64,000 bases of DNA from an uncultured Ectothiorhodospiraceae bacterium (GTDB lineage Bacteria > Pseudomonadota > Gammaproteobacteria > UBA9214). Both the position numbers and the translations under genes were made by a program. The stretch covers positions 1 to 64,000 of the forward strand of contig CAMYMI010000008.1 of the NCBI GenBank assembly GCA_947259415.1. Reading direction: 5' to 3'. This document shows positions 17,179 to 26,717 of the stretch, in pieces. The notes under the pieces are model-generated. The model ran no database searches, was not told where the DNA came from, and was given only the letters and a program-made list of their open reading frames with translations. The number at the start of each line of letters is the position of its first letter. Position 1 is the stretch's first letter.

Positions 17179-18252
17179 ATGAAAACGCACCTCACCCGGC
17201 ACCGTTCCCGTCTCTGGCTTCGTGGATTGATATGCCTGCTTGCAGTGACAGGGCTGGCGGGTTGTGAACAGCCAAAGGCACCCGGCGGCGGGAAAGACAA
17301 ACCGGTCCACCTGGTCGAGGTTGCACCGGTGGTGAGTGACAACCTCAGCGTGGTGCGTACCCGCGCCGGCACCCTGCGGGCGCAGCGCGAGGTCAGGGTC
17401 TACACCCAGGAGGAAGGCCGCATTACCGCGCTGCCGGTGTATGAGGGTGACAAGGTTGCGGAAGGGGACCTGCTGGTCCGGCTGGACAACACCCTCATCA
17501 AGGCACAGCTCGCGCGCGCCAGTGCCACCCGCAAACAGGCTGCGCAGGATGCCAGGCGCCTGAAGGAACTGCGCGGCAGCAAGCTGGTCTCCGAGGATGA
17601 ATACGCCCGCGCACGCACCGCGCTGGAGGTGGCCGAGGCCGACGAGCAGGTACTGAAAACCCGCCTGGGTTATACCATCATCAGCAGCCCCATCAGTGGC
17701 GTGGTCAGCGTGCGGCTCTCGGAGCCCGGCAATATTGCCGGGCGCCACCAGCACCTGCTGACCGTCTCGGATCCCTCGTCGCTGGTGACCGAGCTGCCGG
17801 TGTCCGAGTTGATCCTGCCCGACCTGTCCCTCGGCGATGTCGCCCGGGTGCGCATTGATGCCCTCGGTGACCGGGTCTTTGATGGGCGCATTACCCGGAT
17901 CTATCCCAGCCTCGACCCGGTGACACGTCGCGGCACCATCGAGGTCGAGATCAAGCCCGTGCCCGCGGGCGCCGCACCCGGCCAGTTGTGCCGGGTCGAA
18001 CTCAGTACCCGGGCCGCCCTGCGCCAGGTGATCCCGTTTGCGGCACTGCGCCGCGATGCGGACAGCGAGTACGTCTATGTTCTCGACGACGAGAACAGGG
18101 CGCAGCGCGTGGCAGTGGTCAGCGGCCTGCGCCTGGCCGAGCGCATCGAGATCCGTGAAGGCCTGGAAGACGGCCAGCAGGTGGTTACCAAGGGTTTTCT
18201 TGGCCTGGCGCCCGGCAAACAGGTCAAGCCCGTCGAGCGTCACACCCCCTGA
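17179..18252 (+). CDS. RND efflux periplasmic adaptor (membrane fusion protein)
   Basis: Periplasmic adaptor linking an RND pump to an outer-membrane channel. From the ATG at 17179 the protein is 357 aa, with a lipobox VTGLAGC, a barrel-sandwich hybrid (QEEGRITALPVYEGDKVAEGDLLVRLD), a helical hairpin (about residues 105-160), the second lipoyl half (YTIISSPISGVVSVRLSEPGNI) and a beta-barrel domain. An in-frame upstream start at 17101 would bury the signal peptide. The pump gene follows after two bases. No outer-membrane channel gene is next to it, so a shared TolC-like protein is probably used. Confidence 0.9.
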   Translation: MKTHLTRHRSRLWLRGLICLLAVTGLAGCEQPKAPGGGKDKPVHLVEVAPVVSDNLSVVRTRAGTLRAQREVRVYTQEEGRITALPVYEGDKVAEGDLLVRLDNTLIKAQLARASATRKQAAQDARRLKELRGSKLVSEDEYARARTALEVAEADEQVLKTRLGYTIISSPISGVVSVRLSEPGNIAGRHQHLLTVSDPSSLVTELPVSELILPDLSLGDVARVRIDALGDRVFDGRITRIYPSLDPVTRRGTIEVEIKPVPAGAAPGQLCRVELSTRAALRQVIPFAALRRDADSEYVYVLDDENRAQRVAVVSGLRLAERIEIREGLEDGQQVVTKGFLGLAPGKQVKPVERHTP

Positions 18253-18254
18253 GC

Positions 18255-21200
18255 ATGGCCGGGCAGACATCAAGAAGCGGGGGGCTGGCGGCCTGGTCAA
18301 TCCGACACCCCGTGGGTGTCACCATGATCGCGCTGGCGGTCATCGTGCTGGGCGTGTTCGCGTTCATGCGCCTGGCCATCGATCTGCATCCCCACCTGAT
18401 CTACCCGGAGGTCCGTGTACGCATTCTGAGCCCCGGCGTCCCGGCGACGGTGATGGAGGACCAGTTCACCCGCCAACTGGAGGAGCAGCTGGCGATTACC
18501 GAGGATGCCATCAGCGTGCAGTCGCGCACCGGGGAAGGCGCGGTGTCGGTCGATCTGTCATTCGAGTACGGCAAGGACATCGACATCGCCCTGCGCGATG
18601 CCAGTACCCGGCTGGACCGCGCCAAGCGTTTCCTGCCCGATACCGCGGACCCGCCCATCATCTACAAGCGCGATCCGTCGCAGATCCCGGTGCTGGAACT
18701 GGTGGTCAGCTCGCCGTTGCGTGATCCCGTCGAGCTGCGCAGCTGGGTGGATGACGTGTTCGGCAAGTGGTTCCTGACCCTGCCCGGGGTGGCCGCCGCA
18801 GAGGTCGGCGGCGGTCTGATCCGCGAGATCCAGGTGTTGCCTGACCAGCAGCGCCTCGCCGGGGTGGGTCTCGACATGCAGGACCTCATTGATGCTCTGC
18901 AACGTGGCAACCGCGAGGACCCGGCCGGGCGCCTGAAGATGACGCGCCAGGAACTCTCCGGACGCATCAGCGGCCGCTTCACCCGTGTTGAACAGATCGC
19001 CGAGCTGCCGCTGGCGTTGCCTGCCGGCGGCGTGATTCACCTGCAGGAGGTCGCCGATGTCATCGATACCCACGAGGATGAGCGCCTGCGGGTGCGCGTC
19101 AACGCGGTGCCCGGGATCAAGCTGTCGATCCAGAAGCAGCCGACTGCAAATACCGTGGCGGTCGTCGACGTGGTGCAGAAACGCCTGGGCTGGCTGCGCG
19201 AACAGGGCCTGGTGCCGGACGATATCGAGGTCCGCAACGTGGCTGACCAGTCGATCTACATCCGCCAGGCACTGACGAATTCGGGTATGGCGGCGACCAG
19301 TGGCGCGCTGCTGGCGATGGTGGTGGTGTTCGTGTTCCTAGGCAACCTGCGCCGTACCCTGATCATCGGCAGTGCGATACCCATCGCCATCATGGTGACC
19401 TTCGTGATCATGGGGATGGGCGGGCTCACCCTCAACATCATGACCCTGGGCGGTCTGGCGCTGGGTGTCGGCCTGATTGTCGACAACACTATTGTCATGC
19501 TGGAGAACATCTACCGACACCAGTGTCAGGGCGAGAACGTGCTGGAGGCCGGGCGCCATGCCGCCGAGGAGGTCAACAGCGCCATTGTTGCCTCCACCAG
19601 CACCAACCTGGCGGCGGTGCTGCCGTTCCTGTTCATCGGCGGCCTGACGGGGCTGCTGTTCAGGGAACTGATTTTCACCATCTCGGCTGCCATCCTGTCC
19701 TCGTTGGCCATTGCCCTGACTCTGGTCCCGGCGCTGGCGGCCAAGGTGCGCAGCACCGAGAGCGGGCGGCTGCGTCTCAGGGTCGATGCCGTGGTGCGCT
19801 GGCTGCAGGACCGTTACGTCGCCCTGGTCGAGCGTTTGTTGCGCGTGCCCTACCTGGTGATCCTGGTGTTTATCGCCATGCTGGCCCTGGCCAGCCAGGT
19901 GTTTTTCGGCAATCAGCAGATCTTCCTGCCGAACATGGATGACGGCCGCATCTCGGTCAGCATCACCACCGATCCCGGGGTGACGCTCGACGAGATGGAC
20001 CGCACCGTCCAGGAGCTGGAGCAGCTGTTCACCGGGCAGGCGGAGGTCGATCACGTGTTCACCCTGGTGGGTGGCTTTATCTTCGGACGTACCGAGCGCC
20101 AGATCCCCAATCGCAGCACCCTGAATGTGCAGCTGGTCCCGTTGACGCAGCGCGATTTCAGCAGCGACGAATGGATCAAGCGCATGAACAAGGTGATCAC
20201 GGAGAAACAGCTGGCCGGAGTGCGGGTGCGCATGCGCACCCGCGGCATTCGCGGCATCCGTACCAGCCGCGGCGACGATGACATCAGCATCCGCATCCAG
20301 GGACCGGAGCTGGAGAAGCTCGAGGAACTGGCCGACGAGATCGTCCTGCGCCTGAGGCCGGTAGAGGGGCTGCGCAACCTGAAGCATTCACAGGAAGAGG
20401 TGCACCACGAAATCAACATTGACATCGACCGCGAACGTGCCAGCATCCTGGGACTCGATGTCGAGGACGTGGGCGATGCCATGCGCATCGCGCTGGAAGG
20501 CGTGGTTGTGACCGACTTCATCGAGGGTGATCGCAGCTACGACGTGCGCCTGCGCCTGCCACCGGTGGAGGCCGCCGACCCGCAGGACCTGGAGTCGGTG
20601 CTGTTGTTCCCGGCCGCACAGGGACGTAAGGCCATCTACCTGGGTGATGTTGCCCGGGTGAACCTGATCGAGTCGGCCGCCGAGATCCTGCGCGACAACC
20701 AGCAGCGCATCATCGAAGTCAGCGCCACGGTTGCCGAGACGACTGCCCTGGGTACGGTGCTGGATGCCATCGACAAGAGCCTGCTGGACCTGAAGATGCC
20801 CCCGGGGTACAGCCGCTATGATGGCGGGGAGAGGGAGACGTTGCAGGAAGGCCGCTCACTGACCGGGACGCTGCTGCTGCTTGCCCTGTTCCTGGTGTTC
20901 GTGGTCATGGCCATCCAGTACGAGTCGTTGCGCAATCCCTTCATCATTCTGCTGAGCGTGCCCTTTACCACCGTGGGAGTGGCCATCGGCCTCACCCTGG
21001 CCGACCTGCCGATCTCCATGCCGGTGTGGTTGGGCATGATCATGCTGGCCGGCATCGTGGTGAACAACGCCATCGTGCTGGTCGAGTACATCGAGATCAT
21101 GCGCGAACGCGGCAGCGCCATCCGCGAGGCCATTCTGCAGGCCGCACGGCTGCGCCTGCGGCCCATCCTGATGACCACCCTGACCACCGTGGTCGGCATG

Positions 21201-21374
21201 CTGCCGCTGGCGATCGGGCTGGGGGAGGGCTCGGAAATGCTGAGTCCACTGGCGATTACTATCGTGTCGGGACTGTCGTTCTCGATGCTGGTAAGCCTGG
21301 TGCTGGTGCCGGTGATCTACGAGCTGACGCACATCCGGGAATGGAAACAGCGCGCGAGTGTAGCCAGTGCCTGA
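18255..21374 (+). CDS. RND efflux pump, inner-membrane transporter
   Basis: A 1039-aa proton-driven exporter of the AcrB/MexB/CzcA superfamily with twelve expected helices and two large periplasmic loops. The start (IRHPVGVTMIALAVIVLG), the TM4 segment GLALGVGLIVDNTIVMLENIYRH with its proton-relay aspartate, and the repeat-related IVVNNAIVLVEYIEIMRERG are visible. Length is full. The single relay Asp pattern and neighbours suggest a hydrophobe or drug exporter rather than a metal pump, but this is not decisive. No local regulator is seen. Confidence 0.92.
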   Translation: MAGQTSRSGGLAAWSIRHPVGVTMIALAVIVLGVFAFMRLAIDLHPHLIYPEVRVRILSPGVPATVMEDQFTRQLEEQLAITEDAISVQSRTGEGAVSVDLSFEYGKDIDIALRDASTRLDRAKRFLPDTADPPIIYKRDPSQIPVLELVVSSPLRDPVELRSWVDDVFGKWFLTLPGVAAAEVGGGLIREIQVLPDQQRLAGVGLDMQDLIDALQRGNREDPAGRLKMTRQELSGRISGRFTRVEQIAELPLALPAGGVIHLQEVADVIDTHEDERLRVRVNAVPGIKLSIQKQPTANTVAVVDVVQKRLGWLREQGLVPDDIEVRNVADQSIYIRQALTNSGMAATSGALLAMVVVFVFLGNLRRTLIIGSAIPIAIMVTFVIMGMGGLTLNIMTLGGLALGVGLIVDNTIVMLENIYRHQCQGENVLEAGRHAAEEVNSAIVASTSTNLAAVLPFLFIGGLTGLLFRELIFTISAAILSSLAIALTLVPALAAKVRSTESGRLRLRVDAVVRWLQDRYVALVERLLRVPYLVILVFIAMLALASQVFFGNQQIFLPNMDDGRISVSITTDPGVTLDEMDRTVQELEQLFTGQAEVDHVFTLVGGFIFGRTERQIPNRSTLNVQLVPLTQRDFSSDEWIKRMNKVITEKQLAGVRVRMRTRGIRGIRTSRGDDDISIRIQGPELEKLEELADEIVLRLRPVEGLRNLKHSQEEVHHEINIDIDRERASILGLDVEDVGDAMRIALEGVVVTDFIEGDRSYDVRLRLPPVEAADPQDLESVLLFPAAQGRKAIYLGDVARVNLIESAAEILRDNQQRIIEVSATVAETTALGTVLDAIDKSLLDLKMPPGYSRYDGGERETLQEGRSLTGTLLLLALFLVFVVMAIQYESLRNPFIILLSVPFTTVGVAIGLTLADLPISMPVWLGMIMLAGIVVNNAIVLVEYIEIMRERGSAIREAILQAARLRLRPILMTTLTTVVGMLPLAIGLGEGSEMLSPLAITIVSGLSFSMLVSLVLVPVIYELTHIREWKQRASVASA

Positions 21375-21520
21375 GACTGTTGTTTATGCGTTATGTAACA
21401 GGTTCGGCCGTATACCCGCAGGCGCGTTTTTTTTGAGTGTGCCTTGCGCCTGCACCCGATAAAGCGCCGGGCATCAACAAGGCGCTCCAACAGATTCCAT
21501 TTAATCATCAGTCGCAAAGC

Positions 21521-21875
21521 CGCAGATCGGATTAGCGCGAGCGTAATCCGACATTGCGATTGTCGGGTTACGGCCTTACGGCCTAACCCGACCTACGGTC
21601 TCGCGGTCGGCCGTTAGTCCCCGGTCACCGGCTCGGCGTTCAGCAGTGTGCAGGTCGGGTAAAGCTTCCGCTCTCTGCTCACGCTCCACACCTGCGATGT
21701 ACAAGCCGCAGGCCGGGTTAGCGCGAGCGTAATCCGACATTGCGATTGTCGGGTTACGGCCTTACGGCCTAACCCGACCTACGGTCTCGCAGTTGGTCGT
21801 TAGTCCCCGGTCACCGGCTCGGCGTTCAGCAGAGCGATTGTCGGCTTACGGCCTTACGGCCTAACCCGACCTACG
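21521..21875. repeat. Tandem REP plus tesA-tail repeat block
   Basis: Two tandem units about 190 bp apart (from 21521 and about 21711) and a partial third (21834-21875). Each full unit holds the paired inverted repeats GTAATCCGAC..GTCGGGTTACGGC..GCCTAACCCGAC, then TTAGTCCCCGGTCACCGG, which is nearly the same as the end of the tesA gene at 22530 read on the minus strand (..PVTGD-stop against PVTRD-stop). The third intact copy of the arrangement is 22438-22560 at tesA itself. The rest of 21375-22148 holds CTTCTCCCC-type palindromes (21888-22020) and no gene. Confidence 0.8.
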
Positions 21876-22148
21876 TCTCTTATATTCCTTCTCCCCTTCA
21901 AGGGGAGAAGGTTAGGATGAGGGGTGAGAAACGAAGTTTCTTAATCTGTAGTGTAAATTTTATCTGCCCTCACCCAGCCCTTTTATGCCTTTTGGGGTGC
22001 TCCCAATCATGGGAGAGGGGATCAGTAATGGATCGTAGATAATATAATTTCATACAGCAGATATCCCGGGCGGCATGATCCTGATAGCCTGCCGGGGTTT
22101 CTTCGCGATCATCGGGAATCTCTATCAACCACAGGATGAACATTACCC

Positions 22149-22427
22149 ATGCAGGCTACCGCTGAATTCCAGGTTGTACCGATCGGCGCCGGCGTCTCCG
22201 TGCGCGCCGAGGTGACACGGGTCGTCGAGATCCTCAAGGCCTATCCGTTTGTCGTCGAGACGCACGCCTCGGGCACCAATATCGAGGGGGAACTCGATGA
22301 CATACTCACCGCTGTGCAGAACGTGCACACCGCGCTGCACGCCGAGGGCACAGTGCGCCTGGTCAGCTACCTGAAGCTGGAGACGCGCACCGACAAGGCG
22401 CCGACCCTGGCAGGCAAGCGGCTGTAG
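22149..22427 (+). CDS. Thiamine-binding-like protein, UPF0045/MTH1187 family
   Basis: A 92-aa cytoplasmic ferredoxin-like-fold protein. The opening ATAEFQVVPIGAGVSVRAEVTRVVEILKAYPFVVETHASGTNIEGELDDIL matches the UPF0045 family, whose members (MTH1187, YqgV) bind thiamine or its precursors as tetramers. It stands alone between repeat blocks. Role in thiamine metabolism is inferred from the family only. Confidence 0.8.
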   Translation: MQATAEFQVVPIGAGVSVRAEVTRVVEILKAYPFVVETHASGTNIEGELDDILTAVQNVHTALHAEGTVRLVSYLKLETRTDKAPTLAGKRL

Positions 22428-22437
22428 TCGCAGAGCC

Positions 22438-22513
22438 GCAGGTCGGATTAGCGCGAGCGTAATCCGACATTGCGATTGTCGGGTTACGGCCTTACGGCCC
22501 AACCCGACCTACG
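22438..22513. repeat. GTAGGTCGGGTTA-type palindromic repeat between convergent genes
   Basis: Same two inverted pairs as the blocks at 21521 and 21711, lying between the convergent UPF0045 gene and tesA. It probably forms the shared 3' hairpin of both transcripts. Confidence 0.8.
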
Positions 22514-22529
22514 GTCTCGCAGTCGGCCG

Positions 22530-23162
22530 TTAGTCCCTGGTCACCGGCCCGTTGTGCAACAGCGGCAGCAGGTGCTCCCGCACCCGGGCCGCGATCTTCG
22601 CCTGGGCAGCGTTGTTCGGATGTATGCCGTCGGCCTGCATCAATTCAGTTTCGGTGCCGATCCCCGCGACCAGTGACGGCAGCAGCGCCACCCCGTGCTC
22701 CTCGGCCAGCTCCCGGTAGATCGCTTCAAACTTCCCGGTATACAGCGGTCCGTAATTGGGCGGCAGCTGGACGCCGATCAGCAGCACCCTGGCACCGTGA
22801 TCATGGACAGTCGTTATCATCGCGGCCAGGTTGTGTTTCATTGCCTCCGGCGACAGACCGCGCAGGCCGTCATTGCCACCCAGCTGCAGCAACACGATGT
22901 CAGGCCGGTGGCGTGTGATAGTCTGTGACAGTCGTGCGCGCGCGGCCGCGGTGGTGTCACCGCTGATGCTGGCATTGACGATCGTGCAGGGACAGTCCTC
23001 CGCGGCGAGTTGCTCCTGCAGCAGGGCCACCCAGCCCTGGTCCACCGGCATGCCGTAGGCCGCACTCAGGCTGTCACCGACAATCAACAGTGTCTCGGCC
23101 GCCGCGGGGCGCAGCAGGCAGGTACACATACAACACAGCAGTAGCAGGAATCGGAGTTTCAT
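22530..23162 (-). CDS. tesA: Acyl-CoA thioesterase I / lysophospholipase L1, exported SGNH hydrolase
   Basis: Periplasmic esterase and thioesterase, 210 aa. It has a signal peptide, then the SGNH blocks: GDSLSAAYG (Ser nucleophile), SISGDTT (Gly), QLGGNDGLRG (Asn) and DGIHPN (Asp-His). Its ATG occupies 23160-23162 and overlaps the divergent ybbA ATG at 23161-23163, so the two starts share a CATG. The tesA-ybbA-ybbP arrangement is the same as in E. coli. Frames continuing upstream into ybbA are not credible starts. Confidence 0.93.
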   Translation of the reverse strand: MKLRFLLLLCCMCTCLLRPAAAETLLIVGDSLSAAYGMPVDQGWVALLQEQLAAEDCPCTIVNASISGDTTAAARARLSQTITRHRPDIVLLQLGGNDGLRGLSPEAMKHNLAAMITTVHDHGARVLLIGVQLPPNYGPLYTGKFEAIYRELAEEHGVALLPSLVAGIGTETELMQADGIHPNNAAQAKIAARVREHLLPLLHNGPVTRD

Positions 23163-23859
23163 GACTGATAAACAGGATAGCATCATGGTCGCGGCAAGCG
23201 GCCTGAGCAAGCGGGTGGCGACCGCGGCAGGACCGCTGGACATCCTCGCGGATATCGACCTGCAGATCCATGCCGGCGAGGCGGTGGCTATCGTGGGTGT
23301 CTCGGGTTCCGGAAAATCCACGCTGCTGGGCCTGCTGGCCGGCCTCGACCTGCCGAGCAGCGGCGATGTCCGGCTGGCAGGGCACCACATGAACGCGCTC
23401 GACGAAGACGGCCGGGCGCAGGTGCGCGGCGAGCTGGTGGGATTTGTGTTCCAGTCGTTCCAGTTGTTGTCCGGCCTGACCGCACTGGAAAACGTCATGC
23501 TGCCACTGGAGCTGGCCAACACGTCCGCGCCGCGCCTGCAGGCGACCGGCTTGCTCGAGCGTGTCGGGCTGGCAGAGCGGCTGACACATTACCCGAAGCA
23601 ACTCTCGGGCGGGGAACAGCAGCGCGTCGCCATCGCGCGTGCCTTTTCGATGCAGCCGGCCATCCTGTTCGCCGACGAACCCACCGGCAACCTCGACAGC
23701 AGTACCGGTGAAACGATCATCGACCTGCTGTTCGAACTCAACCACGAACACCACGCCACACTGGTGCTGGTGACCCACGACGAAGCGCTGGCGGGACGCT
23801 GTGAACGCCGCATCCGCCTCGAGGCGGGGCGCGTCGTTGAGCCGGATGGCACAGCATGA
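23161..23859 (+). CDS. ybbA: ABC transporter ATP-binding protein, YbbA/LolD-like
   Basis: A 232-aa ATPase with Walker A GVSGSGKST, Q-loop FVFQSFQLL, signature LSGGEQQR, Walker B ILFADEPTGNLD and switch His in VTHDEA. It resembles E. coli YbbA throughout and overlaps the following permease by ATGA. The family is of the MacB/LolD type, acting with an FtsX-like permease, possibly on lipids or lipoproteins in the envelope. An internal ATG at 23185 is an alternative start that would avoid overlap with tesA. Confidence 0.92.
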   Translation: MTDKQDSIMVAASGLSKRVATAAGPLDILADIDLQIHAGEAVAIVGVSGSGKSTLLGLLAGLDLPSSGDVRLAGHHMNALDEDGRAQVRGELVGFVFQSFQLLSGLTALENVMLPLELANTSAPRLQATGLLERVGLAERLTHYPKQLSGGEQQRVAIARAFSMQPAILFADEPTGNLDSSTGETIIDLLFELNHEHHATLVLVTHDEALAGRCERRIRLEAGRVVEPDGTA

Positions 23860-26354
23860 ACCGGGTGACGCGCTGGCGCCTGGCCATGCGACTGCTGGCG
23901 CGCGACTGGCGCGCCGGTGAACTGCGCATCCTGGGCGCCGCCATTGTCATCGCGGTGGCGGCCAGCACTGCCATCGGCTTTTTCACCGACCGGCTGGGCC
24001 GCGGCATGATCAACCAGTCGGCCGATTTTCTCGGCGCCGACCTGGTGCTGGAGAGTCCGCGTCCCGTCAGGACTCAGTGGCTGGCAGAGGCCAGGGACAC
24101 GGGGTTGCGGACCAGCGAAACACTCGAATTTTCCAGCGTGCTGGTCGTTGGGGACCGGCTGCAGCTGGCCAGTGTGCGGGCCGTTGATGCCGGTTTCCCG
24201 TTGCGCGGCCGCCTGCGCACGGCAGCGGGGCCGTTTCTGACCGATGCCGAGGACGTCACCACCCCCGCTGCCGGTGAGGCCTGGGCCGCACCGCGCCTGC
24301 TGACCCGGCTCGGACTGAACAGCGGCGATACCCTGGCCGTGGGCAAACAGAGCCTGGTGATTGCCAAGGTGTTGACCTTCGAGCCGGGCGAGGCCGGCAG
24401 TCCCTTCGGGCTGGCGCCGCGGCTGCTGATGAACCTGGCCGACGTGCCCGCCACCGGGGTGGTTCAGCCCGGCAGCCGCCTGACCTACCACTACCTGTTC
24501 GCCGGCAGCGAACAGGACATCGCACGCTACCGCGGCTGGCTGAAGTCGCGCCTCGGCCCGAGCCACCGGCTGGTCGGGGTGCAGGAGGGACGGCGCGCCG
24601 TAGGTACCGCGCTGGAACGGGCCGAGCGTTTCCTGGGCCTGGCGGTCATGGCGGCGATCGTGCTGGCGGGCGTCGCTATCGCCATGGCCGCGCGCCGCTA
24701 CAGCGAACGCCATTTTGACATGAGCGCAATGCTGCGCTGCCTGGGTGCGACACAGCGCGACCTGCTGGAACTTTATCTGGCGCAGCTGCTGGTGCTGGGA
24801 CTGCTGGCCAGTGCCGCCGGCTGCCTGCTGGGATGGCTGGCGCAGCAGGGCCTGCTGGTTTTGCTGGCAGACCTACTGCCCATGGCACCGTCCGCGCCCC
24901 GCGCCTGGCCGCTGCTGGCGGGTCTGTTCACCGGCCTGGTGGTGCTGGCCGGTTTCGCCCTGCCGCCGGTGTTGCGCCTCAAGCGCGTGCCACCGCTGCG
25001 CGTATTGCGGCGTGACCTGTCACCGCTGCCCGGCAACGCCTGGCTGGTATACGGGGCCGCCGTCACCGCGGTGGTGTTGCTGATGTGGCGCTACACGGAC
25101 AATGCGAAACTGACCCTGGCTGCACTGGCCGGCGGGGCCGCCGCTCTGGTCGTACTGGGCGTGCTGGGGTTTGTCCTGCTGGCGCTGGGCCGGCGCCTGC
25201 ACACCCGGGTGGGCGTCGCCTGGCGCTTCGGTCTCAACAATCTGTGGCGCCGCCGCCGCACCAGTGTCAGCCAGATCCTGGCCTTCGGACTGGCGCTGAT
25301 GGCGATGGCGGTGATCGCCCTGGTGCGCAGCGACCTGCTGACCACCTGGGAAAGCCAGCTGCCCGTGGATGTGCCGAACCACTTCGCCATCAATATCCTG
25401 CCGGACCAGGTCGAGGCCGTGCGTGGTTTTATGGATGCGCGCGAGGTCCCGACCACGCAGATCTACCCCATGGTGCGCGGCCGCCTGGTCAGCATCAACG
25501 ACGAACCCGTGCGCCAGGCCGTCACCAAGGAGGCACAGTCCGACAACGCGCTCAACCGCGAACTCAATTTCACCTGGACTACCGAACTGCAGGAGGACAA
25601 CAGGATCGTCAACGGGCGCTGGTGGCGCTCGGGGGACAGCGGTCGGCCGCTGGTGTCGGTGGAGTCGAAGCTGGCAGAACGGCTCGGCATCGAGCTTGAT
25701 GATGAACTGGGTTTCACGGTCGGGGATGAGCGCTTCAGCGCGCGCGTGGCCAGCATCCGCAGCGTGCAGTGGGATTCCTTTCGACCCAACTTTTACATGG
25801 TGTTTCCGCCCGCTGTGATCGAGCGCTTTCCGGCCACCTACATGACCAGCTTCTACCTGCCGCCCGGTGACAAGCCGATGCTCATCGAACTGGTGCGCAA
25901 CTACCCGGCGCTGACCGTGCTGGAGATGGACCTGATCATCGCGCAGGTGGAGCGCATCTTCCGCCAGGTGACGCTGGCGGTCGAATACGTGCTGCTGTTC
26001 GTGCTGCTGGCCGGTTTCGCCGTGCTGTTCGCCGCCCTCCAGGCCAGCCTCGATGAACGCCTCTACGAAGGCGCGCTGCTGCGCGCCCTCGGTGCCAGCC
26101 GCCGCCAGTTGCGCAGTGGTCACCTGGCCGAGTTCATCACCCTCGGTGCACTGGCCGGGCTGGTCGCCGCCATCGGCACGGAATGCATCGCCTGGGTGCT
26201 CTACAGCCAGGTGCTGCACTTCGACTACAGCTTCAAGTGGCCGGTGTGGGTTGCCGCGCCGTTACTGGGTGCAGTGCTGATCGGGGCGGCCGGCTACCGC
26301 GGCACCCGCCCGGTGGTGGAGCGCAGTCCGGCATTGCTGCTGCGCGAGGGCTGA
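23856..26354 (+). CDS. ybbP: FtsX-type ABC permease, YbbP
   Basis: An 832-aa inner-membrane permease with an N-terminal helix, a large periplasmic domain, a core of FtsX-type helices (about residues 260-400), a second periplasmic domain and three or four C-terminal helices. The late segment LYEGALLRALGASRRQLRSGHLAEF is a typical FtsX repeat. Works with YbbA (4-bp overlap). Known YbbAP is linked to TesA functionally and by gene order. Confidence 0.92.
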   Translation: MNRVTRWRLAMRLLARDWRAGELRILGAAIVIAVAASTAIGFFTDRLGRGMINQSADFLGADLVLESPRPVRTQWLAEARDTGLRTSETLEFSSVLVVGDRLQLASVRAVDAGFPLRGRLRTAAGPFLTDAEDVTTPAAGEAWAAPRLLTRLGLNSGDTLAVGKQSLVIAKVLTFEPGEAGSPFGLAPRLLMNLADVPATGVVQPGSRLTYHYLFAGSEQDIARYRGWLKSRLGPSHRLVGVQEGRRAVGTALERAERFLGLAVMAAIVLAGVAIAMAARRYSERHFDMSAMLRCLGATQRDLLELYLAQLLVLGLLASAAGCLLGWLAQQGLLVLLADLLPMAPSAPRAWPLLAGLFTGLVVLAGFALPPVLRLKRVPPLRVLRRDLSPLPGNAWLVYGAAVTAVVLLMWRYTDNAKLTLAALAGGAAALVVLGVLGFVLLALGRRLHTRVGVAWRFGLNNLWRRRRTSVSQILAFGLALMAMAVIALVRSDLLTTWESQLPVDVPNHFAINILPDQVEAVRGFMDAREVPTTQIYPMVRGRLVSINDEPVRQAVTKEAQSDNALNRELNFTWTTELQEDNRIVNGRWWRSGDSGRPLVSVESKLAERLGIELDDELGFTVGDERFSARVASIRSVQWDSFRPNFYMVFPPAVIERFPATYMTSFYLPPGDKPMLIELVRNYPALTVLEMDLIIAQVERIFRQVTLAVEYVLLFVLLAGFAVLFAALQASLDERLYEGALLRALGASRRQLRSGHLAEFITLGALAGLVAAIGTECIAWVLYSQVLHFDYSFKWPVWVAAPLLGAVLIGAAGYRGTRPVVERSPALLLREG

Positions 26355-26367
26355 CAGGGGCAAGCGG

Positions 26368-26601
26368 ATGAAGCAGTGTGCCCACTGTGACTACAGCGGC
26401 CGGCCGCGCCTCGAACCCGCCTGGCTGCTGTGGCTGGCCCTGCTGATCTGGCTGGTGCCGCTGGGTTTCCTGTCCAGGGGCTTCTGGCCGTTCCTGCTGC
26501 TGCCGTCGATTGCCGTCAGCGCCTGGGCCTTTATGGCCGTGCGCCGGGTGTGTCCGCAGTGCGGCCGGCAGTGGGAGAATACCGCGGCCGGTGATGCATA
26601 G
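26368..26601 (+). CDS. Small zinc-ribbon membrane protein, 77 aa
   Basis: Two CxxC pairs (CAHC near residue 4 and CPQCGRQW near residue 62) flank two hydrophobic helices (WLLWLALLIWLVPLGFL and FWPFLLLPSIAVSAWAF), so the cysteine pairs would sit together on the cytoplasmic face. It begins 13 bp after ybbP and may be cotranscribed. No family recognised. Confidence 0.65.
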   Translation: MKQCAHCDYSGRPRLEPAWLLWLALLIWLVPLGFLSRGFWPFLLLPSIAVSAWAFMAVRRVCPQCGRQWENTAAGDA

Positions 26602-26717
26602 AAGCTTTCGCGAAGGTATGCAGGTTGAGTTGAATCGCGCCAGCGACGAACCCGGTAACCGCAAAAGGTAAGAGACCGGCAACCCGAATGCAGTAACGGG
26701 AAATCCGGGGAGGGGTA

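Noticed and set aside
18558-20387. Long minus-strand open frames opposite the RND pump
   Set aside because: Shadows of the pump's third-position GC bias; glutamine- and histidine-rich with no motif.
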